Shown here: positions 59,580 to 64,000 of the stretch, one piece after another
Layout: every line of letters begins with the position of its first letter
Numbering within the stretch: the stretch's first letter is position 1
Source of the DNA: Bacteroidota bacterium
GTDB lineage: Bacteria; Bacteroidota; Bacteroidia; NS11-12g; UBA955
Reading direction: 5' to 3'
Length of the DNA: 64,000 nt
Assembly (NCBI GenBank): GCA_025354385.1
Contig: JANXMZ010000061.1
Coordinates: 1-64,000 of the forward strand
Made by a program: the position numbers and the translations under genes
The notes under the pieces: generated by a model
Databases searched by the model: none
What the model saw: only the letters and a program-made list of their open reading frames with translations
Told to the model about the DNA's origin: nothing

Positions 59580-60413
59580 TTAATTTGATAAGGTAAGCAC
59601 CAAGATAGAACGATCTTGGGCGGTGTATTCAATGTATGTTTTTTGTGTATTGGAATCTTTAATAACCCTTGATTTCGGATTGTCTAAAAATTTCGAAAGT
59701 GTAATACCATCTTTGTGCTGAAGAATATCCAACATGGTGTAACGCTTTTCTGAATAGGCAAAATCTGTGTTAGGCAAACCGTCCATTGTTTCTTCTTTTA
59801 TAGTAATCTTATACTTTGGCTGAGGCTTATTTACTAGTTTTACAAACACTTCAGAATCGCGTTTTAAAACTGGTTCTTGCACCACCAGAGGTCGGCTAAT
59901 AGTATCCTCAACACTATTAATCTGCGAGATGGTTTGAGGCGTATTTAATTTTACAAAATCGCATTCTGATTTATCTTGAACTTTCTGTTGGTCATTTACC
60001 ACCTTTATTTTTTCGATTGTAGAATGAGGTAAGGAATTGGTAGGATTTGTTTGAACCGTATTGACAATGTCGACTTTTTTAATATTTGTAATATTAGTAT
60101 TAAGAACAGCGTAAACACCAATGAGCAATATTAAACCGGCAGCTATAGAAACGGGCCACCACATAGTTATAAGGGTGCCTTTTTTTTCCTCTGCCTGTAT
60201 CAAACTTTCCAAAAATTCGGCTTCTTGATTTTTTAGTAAGTCTGTGCTTTCGGAGTAAATTGTTTTACTCCACTGTTGCCACTCAAAATTCAAAAAAACA
60301 TCTGCATGAATTTGATCCAACAGATTTTCTCTTACTTCTTTCGAATAATTATTCTCAAGTATATTGAACATAATTTCTTCGTAATTGTTGCTGTTAATAA
60401 TTACTTTTTTCAT
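59580..60413 (-). CDS. putative anti-sigma factor
   Basis: The 277-aa protein has an N-terminal cytoplasmic ~85 residues with acidic helices, one membrane helix (MWWPVSIAAGLILLIGVYAVL, about 84-104) and a periplasmic part with little signature. This layout, with ATGA overlap to the ECF sigma gene, is that of an anti-sigma factor, but no zinc-binding H-x3-C-x2-C motif is present. It is a divergent or zinc-free type, assigned mainly by context. Confidence 0.68.
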   Translation of the reverse strand: MKKVIINSNNYEEIMFNILENNYSKEVRENLLDQIHADVFLNFEWQQWSKTIYSESTDLLKNQEAEFLESLIQAEEKKGTLITMWWPVSIAAGLILLIGVYAVLNTNITNIKKVDIVNTVQTNPTNSLPHSTIEKIKVVNDQQKVQDKSECDFVKLNTPQTISQINSVEDTISRPLVVQEPVLKRDSEVFVKLVNKPQPKYKITIKEETMDGLPNTDFAYSEKRYTMLDILQHKDGITLSKFLDNPKSRVIKDSNTQKTYIEYTAQDRSILVLTLSN

Positions 60414-60898
60414 ATCGCTTCCATGGCTGTTATAGTTTCCTTTAATATTTTTCTTGCTCTGAATAGATAGACTTTTACCTGACTTTCGTTCAACCCTGTT
60501 ATCTCTTCAATTTCCTTATAGTTATAACCTTCCAAATCCCTCAACAAAATAAGGGTTCTTTGCATTTCTGGAATCCGTTCAAGCGCTGTCTTCAACAACT
60601 CTTTATTCATAAAAGAGTTTTCAAAATGAACCGTATCGGTGATGCTTTCGTGTTGCTCATTTAATTCACTTTCATTTTTTACTTTTCTGAAAACGTCCAT
60701 GCATTTTCTGTAGGCAATTGTGAAAAGGTATTGTTTGGCTTTTGTGTTGTCGAATTGTTGGCGGTTATTCCATAATGCTAAGAAGGTATCTTGAACCACA
60801 TCTTTGGCAAGGTCTAAATTATTGAGATTCCTATTGGCGAATCTTAATAAATGTGGACTCCATTGCCTTACGATGCTGTTGTATTCAGATATATTCAA
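60410..60898 (-). CDS. ECF RNA polymerase sigma factor
   Basis: The 162-aa protein has region 2 (LLRFANRNLNNLDLAKDVVQ, DTFLALWNNR) and region 4 (LERIPEMQRTLILLRDLEGY, NYKEIEEITGLNESQVKVYL, FRARKILKE). Length and lack of region 3 are typical of ECF sigma factors. It starts a three-gene operon with anti-sigma and barrel genes and probably responds to an envelope signal. Confidence 0.93.
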   Translation of the reverse strand: MNISEYNSIVRQWSPHLLRFANRNLNNLDLAKDVVQDTFLALWNNRQQFDNTKAKQYLFTIAYRKCMDVFRKVKNESELNEQHESITDTVHFENSFMNKELLKTALERIPEMQRTLILLRDLEGYNYKEIEEITGLNESQVKVYLFRARKILKETITAMEAI

Positions 60899-61155
60899 TG
60901 CTGATTGCTGGATTTATAGATGATTCGCATAACGGATATTAAAAGTTACACTTAGTATAAAAATAAATTTAGTAAATAAAATATTGTACAATAATGAAAC
61001 AGTTATTATGAAATACAAATTTGATTTTTTTTAAACAGTCCCTTCAATTTTAGTAATAAATTTAAAAAGTAATGGTGAACCCTAATAGAGACTTCCACTT
61101 CCTTTCAGTCACATCACGGGTCGCACCCCGTGATGTAAAAGCCAACTAATAGTTA

Positions 61156-61190
61156 TGAAAAAAGCCCGAAAATTTGATTTCGGCTTTTGC
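61156..61190 (-). terminator. terminator-like hairpin
   Basis: On the minus strand AAAAGCCGAAAT and ATTTTCGGGCTTTT pair imperfectly and are followed by T6. It follows a decayed tRNA-like 3' end. Confidence 0.6.
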
Positions 61191-61254
61191 TAACACGGGG
61201 TGGAGGCAATGGGCAGAATGTCGAACTTCTAAGGGCATTCAGTTTAATTGAAAA

Positions 61255-61349
61255 TACTGCCCTGTGTTAGTGCCCCTCGCAACACTCGGGGCACAACACA
61301 GGGCAACTAAAACAAAAAATCCCGCTTTTTGCGGGATTATGTTTTAGTA
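61255..61349 (-). repeat. nested-hairpin repeat, copy B
   Basis: It has the same outline as 9184-9277: TACTGCCCTGTGTTAG at one end, ACAACACAGGGCAACTAAAAC in the middle, a GC-rich hairpin (ATCCCGC...GCGGGAT) and GTTTTAGTA at the end. The inner stem is GTGCCCC/GGGGCAC here, unlike copy A. The change is compensated on both arms. Confidence 0.75.
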
Positions 61350-61414
61350 AGTGGACCTAATGTGTCAAATGTCGAACCTTTGGGATGAATGTAATTACAT
61401 TAAAAAAACATAAT

Positions 61415-63004
61415 TTATTGAAAATAAAGTACTCGAATTGCGTTGACATTTAAAGACTCGAATTTGAAATATAAGTAACCTTTTATATTTTGTGGTATCT
61501 TAATTTCTAACTTATCTATTTTATCATATGTTTGTTCATACACCATCTGACCAATGGCATTATATACTTTTAATTTCCCTGATTCTTGCTTTGAAAATGC
61601 AACAAACACATTCCCTCTTGATGGATTTGGATAAATTAAGAATGGAAATTCATTTTGATAAGTTTGTTTTATTGCTGTGGAATGGGCAATAGGGTCCCAA
61701 TTTTTCATAAGCACTGTATCAAAACTATTAAGGTTAATTAATTTGAAACTATCAATTGTTCCTTTACACTTATAGTCATAAAGTTTTGTTGGCACTTTTG
61801 ATGTTACCAAATTTAGGGAATTATCAAACTTGGCCAATTCATAGGCAATGTCATAATCATTTTTATACTTATGCATCAGTACTAGTAGATGTCCATCGGA
61901 GGTATTAATTGCATCATTAAAGTGATATTTATAGTTAGCTGTATCACCATAACTCATCTTTTTAAGTTCATTGAAATTAGTGTCTACGATATAAAACTCA
62001 ACTTCATTATTACCAGTTATAAAATAATCGTTCCAAGGTTCATAATTGACAATTGCGATAAATTTTTGTTCATCTATTTTTTTCAAGTACTCTATAGCCT
62101 CTACTCCATAACCATCACCTCTTCTAACATGGCCCATATCTTTATAATCTATTCTTTTTAAATTGCTATCATATTTAACAAAGACCATAGGATAAGCTAT
62201 ATCATTTCTAATTCCGGGAAATACTCCCCCAGAAATGAGATTTTCATTAGATAAAAATATAGGTGATGCCAATATTATAGGATGAGTGTTTGGAATCTCA
62301 AAAGGTTTAAAATATTGTATTTTAAATTTAGATAATGTACTATCATATTCTATTTGAGAAGACCCTAAATCATAATTTGTAGAATCTGGTTTAACTCTGA
62401 AGGCCCATGAATCAAAATTATAAAATTTTCCATTGTAATTTAATGTCTTTTTATAAAGAGGTTCTGCTGGTATTCTGTATTGTTTATCAAATTTTTTAGT
62501 TACAAAATTAAAAATACCAAGATGAGAATATAAGAATTCACCAGTTCTATAAGAATTTCCAGATTGAACAATAAGCAATTTTCCATTACCCAATTCTGAA
62601 ACATCATTTACCCAACTTGAAGATTCAATTCGAAAAATGGTCCCCCATTCTTGCTCTCCACATGGATTTAGTTTACAAAGAAATCCATCGCCCCAAATTG
62701 GGTCAAATAAATAACTTATTCCATATACAAAATACCCACCATCACTCGCTTGTTTAAAACTTAGATAATTTACTTCTACTTTTGAATTAAAACCTCTGGT
62801 CCATAATACCTTACCATTGGCATCCATTTTAAAAATATCAGGAATGGTATCATGCCCGCCAGTTATTAAAATACCACTATCATATGAATTCTCAATTCTA
62901 AAGGGGTAGCAGTCTGCTTGACCAGATGGTTTAAAGGTTAGGGGAAATTGAGCATAAATTTCCCCTAACATCAAATTAGTAACTATAAAGATTAATTTTT
63001 TCAA
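61415..63004 (-). CDS. T9SS-exported protein, 529 aa
   Basis: The start is a TTG at 63004 whose TTGA overlaps the stop of the truncated upstream T9SS gene, suggesting translational coupling. The signal peptide is (M)KKLIFIVTNLMLGEIYAQ. The body has repeats of about 50 residues with SYDSGILITGGH, KMDANGKVLWTRGF, QASDGGYFVYG and SYLFDPIWGDGFLCKLNPCG, as in delta-60/propeller-type repeats of T9SS proteins. The sorting domain is LIYPNPSRGNVFV. The function is unknown. Confidence 0.75.
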   Translation of the reverse strand: MKKLIFIVTNLMLGEIYAQFPLTFKPSGQADCYPFRIENSYDSGILITGGHDTIPDIFKMDANGKVLWTRGFNSKVEVNYLSFKQASDGGYFVYGISYLFDPIWGDGFLCKLNPCGEQEWGTIFRIESSSWVNDVSELGNGKLLIVQSGNSYRTGEFLYSHLGIFNFVTKKFDKQYRIPAEPLYKKTLNYNGKFYNFDSWAFRVKPDSTNYDLGSSQIEYDSTLSKFKIQYFKPFEIPNTHPIILASPIFLSNENLISGGVFPGIRNDIAYPMVFVKYDSNLKRIDYKDMGHVRRGDGYGVEAIEYLKKIDEQKFIAIVNYEPWNDYFITGNNEVEFYIVDTNFNELKKMSYGDTANYKYHFNDAINTSDGHLLVLMHKYKNDYDIAYELAKFDNSLNLVTSKVPTKLYDYKCKGTIDSFKLINLNSFDTVLMKNWDPIAHSTAIKQTYQNEFPFLIYPNPSRGNVFVAFSKQESGKLKVYNAIGQMVYEQTYDKIDKLEIKIPQNIKGYLYFKFESLNVNAIRVLYFQ

Positions 63005-63275
63005 TTTCTTACTAAAAAAACATACTTCAATAATATACCATTAGTACTAATTAAACAAAAATAATATCCATTACTCAATAATGAGGTATTTATTGATAAG
63101 ACATTATTGCCAGTTGTAACCATTTGATTGGATTTAATTTGACTTATGCCATTGAAATCAACAAGTTCAATGTCAACTGTAGAGATACTTGCTTCATTAT
63201 TATCAATTGATATATTTAAAGTATTATGAAATGGATTTGGACTAAAGCTTGCGCGGTAAATAACATAGACTTCAT
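63001..63275 (-). pseudogene. truncated T9SS protein gene (C-terminal sorting domain only)
   Basis: From a junction at about 63275 the minus strand encodes an in-frame ASFSPNPFHNTLNISIDNN, then the rest of a type A sorting domain ending YVFLVRN and a TGA at 63001-63003. The 5' part is missing because the neighbouring recombinase fragment begins at the junction. Its stop overlaps the TTG start of the next gene. Confidence 0.72.
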
Positions 63276-63857
63276 TTAGGCGAAAAAAAAGAGGAAATAG
63301 ATATTCTTAGTAAAAAACTTGAAGATAATAATAAGTCAATTGAAAAGTTAGAAATTAGATTTATATATGAGGAAATCAATAAAGAACTTTACGAGAAATA
63401 CACAGAAAAACTTAAGGAAGAAAACAAAGAAATTTCTCAAAAAATTGCACAAAGTCCCATCAATGTGTCTAACCTCGAAAAGGCAGCATCAGATGCACTC
63501 GAATTTTGTTCAAGACTCCCACATTTGTGGAGTTCTAGCGATATCCAACTAAAAAGAAAAATTCAAACTTTCGTATTTCCTTCGGGTATATTATTTCATG
63601 AGGAAAAAAGTGAGTGTCGAACCAAGGAAATAAATCCACTCATCTCTTACATACAAGATGTAGCAATGGATTTCACGGATAAAAAAAAAAGGACACATCG
63701 ATTAATTTGTGATGTGTCCCTTTTGGTGGAGCTGCAGGGAGTCGAACCCTGGTCCGGAGCAGGAAATGATAACGCTTTCTACATGTTTAGTAGTAATTAT
63801 TTTCGGGCGTTGAACGGTTTACCACCTACCATTTCAAAACCTTATGTCGCTTTGTAA
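63276..63857 (+). pseudogene. 3' remnant of a large serine recombinase
   Basis: An open frame without its 5' part encodes a coiled-coil-rich segment (KKLEDNNKSIEKLEIRFIYE), then the C-terminal recombinase signature LKRKIQTFVFPSGILFHEE. The frame continues past the likely natural end (near 63678) through the tmRNA terminator and antisense to ssrA until 63857. The N-terminal resolvase domain is absent. It marks an old integration at the ssrA locus. Confidence 0.7.
63681..63721 (-). terminator. ssrA terminator
   Basis: On the minus strand GGGACACATC and GATGTGTCC pair around a 12-nt loop, followed by T10. It directly follows the tmRNA 3' CCA. Confidence 0.88.
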
Positions 63858-64000
63858 TCCATTAAGACGCAACCGCTCCTAGTAGATATTCAGGTCTGTC
63901 GACCATCTTAACCCGGCACCGACCCAAACAAAGGCACCGAAGATGGATAGCGTTGCTTAATCCTAGATTAGGCAGCCATTGCGAAGTTATTGTCGCCTCT
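63724..64000 (-). ncRNA. ssrA: tmRNA (3' part, partial)
   Basis: The minus strand ends with the tRNA-like T-arm GGGTTCGACTCCC and acceptor GCAGCTCCACCA. Towards the 5' side, at the window edge, is the tag-coding end: an open frame reading R-G-D-N-N-F-A-M-A-A then TAA. The pseudoknot-rich section lies between. The 5' half is outside the window. tmRNA rescues stalled ribosomes with SmpB. Confidence 0.92.

Larger units (their letters stand above)
60899..61414. other. gene-free stretch of hairpin repeats and tRNA-like 3' remnants
   Basis: No gene was found. It holds a perfect palindrome ACATCACGGG-TCGCA-CCCGTGATGT type at 61112-61137, two minus-strand segments with GTTCGACATT...TCCAC that look like decayed tRNA 3' ends (about 61203-61234 and 61352-61385), the terminators following them, and the nested hairpin copy B. 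The sigma-gene promoter should lie near 60900-60960. Confidence 0.5.

Noticed and set aside
61203..61385. Functional tRNA genes
   Set aside because: Only GTTCGA loops and CCAC-like ends are recognisable; no complete cloverleaf can be drawn.

Overview
The window looks like chromosomal DNA of a member of the Bacteroidota (Chitinophagales/Sphingobacteriales-like). The evidence is AT-rich sequence, about a dozen secreted proteins ending in type IX secretion (T9SS) type A sorting domains, promoters of the Bacteroidota form TTTG-N(16-22)-TAnnTTTG, a tmRNA whose tag ends in ...NNFAMAA, and family content such as HYC_CC_PP, TRIC, PA0069-like radical SAM and FAS1 proteins. No species can be named from sequence alone.

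Left flank (1-9277): housekeeping and accessory genes. These include a class V aminotransferase, a thioesterase/TRIC pair, a FAS1 protein divergent from a MarR regulator, and a 23S-IVP-like four-helix-bundle gene bracketed by degenerate 7-bp repeats. A tightly overlapping four-gene cassette (glycerophosphodiesterase, two nucleotidyltransferases, GT2 glycosyltransferase) probably serves a surface or lipid-linked polymer. Next to the island boundary lies a cluster of tRNA remnants, terminators, a nested hairpin and two GIY-YIG genes, one frameshifted.

Genomic island (about 9278-52149, 42.8 kb): a 45-bp direct repeat equal to the 3' part of tRNA-Ala(GGC) marks both ends, and the intact tRNA is at the right end. 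A tyrosine integrase lies just inside the left end, and matching tandem 11-bp repeats near both ends look like integrase arm sites. Module 1 (11.3-22.2 kb) is a type I restriction-modification operon (HsdM, HsdS, HsdR). Into it are inserted a YhcG/DUF1016 nuclease-like protein, a DUF262 (GmrSD-like) protein, a DUF3696-type ATPase and an unknown partner. Module 2 (22.2-24.9 kb) has an excisionase-like HTH protein, two unknown proteins and a gene-free kilobase with 18-bp repeats. Module 3 (25.0-48.7 kb) is a large copper/heavy-metal island. It has nine consecutive T9SS-exported proteins, among them a thioredoxin-like protein, a multicopper oxidase, a haem-binding Cu-monooxygenase-like protein and a propeller protein. 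These are followed by an HMA-AraC regulator, HMA-MauE, CusC/B/A-type efflux proteins, metal-binding lipoproteins, a CopB-type P-ATPase and a Csp-type copper-storage protein. Two transcription units in this module share a promoter/operator arrangement, which suggests one regulon. No conjugation or relaxase gene was seen.

Right flank (52150-64000): another tRNA remnant, HAD phosphatase, cytochrome-like lipoprotein, polytopic membrane protein, PA0069-like radical SAM protein, pirin, NADPH:FMN reductase, and a sigma/anti-sigma/outer-membrane operon. Then come a second copy of the nested hairpin and T9SS genes, one of them cut off by a serine-recombinase remnant that runs into the tmRNA gene (ssrA), a second integration hotspot.
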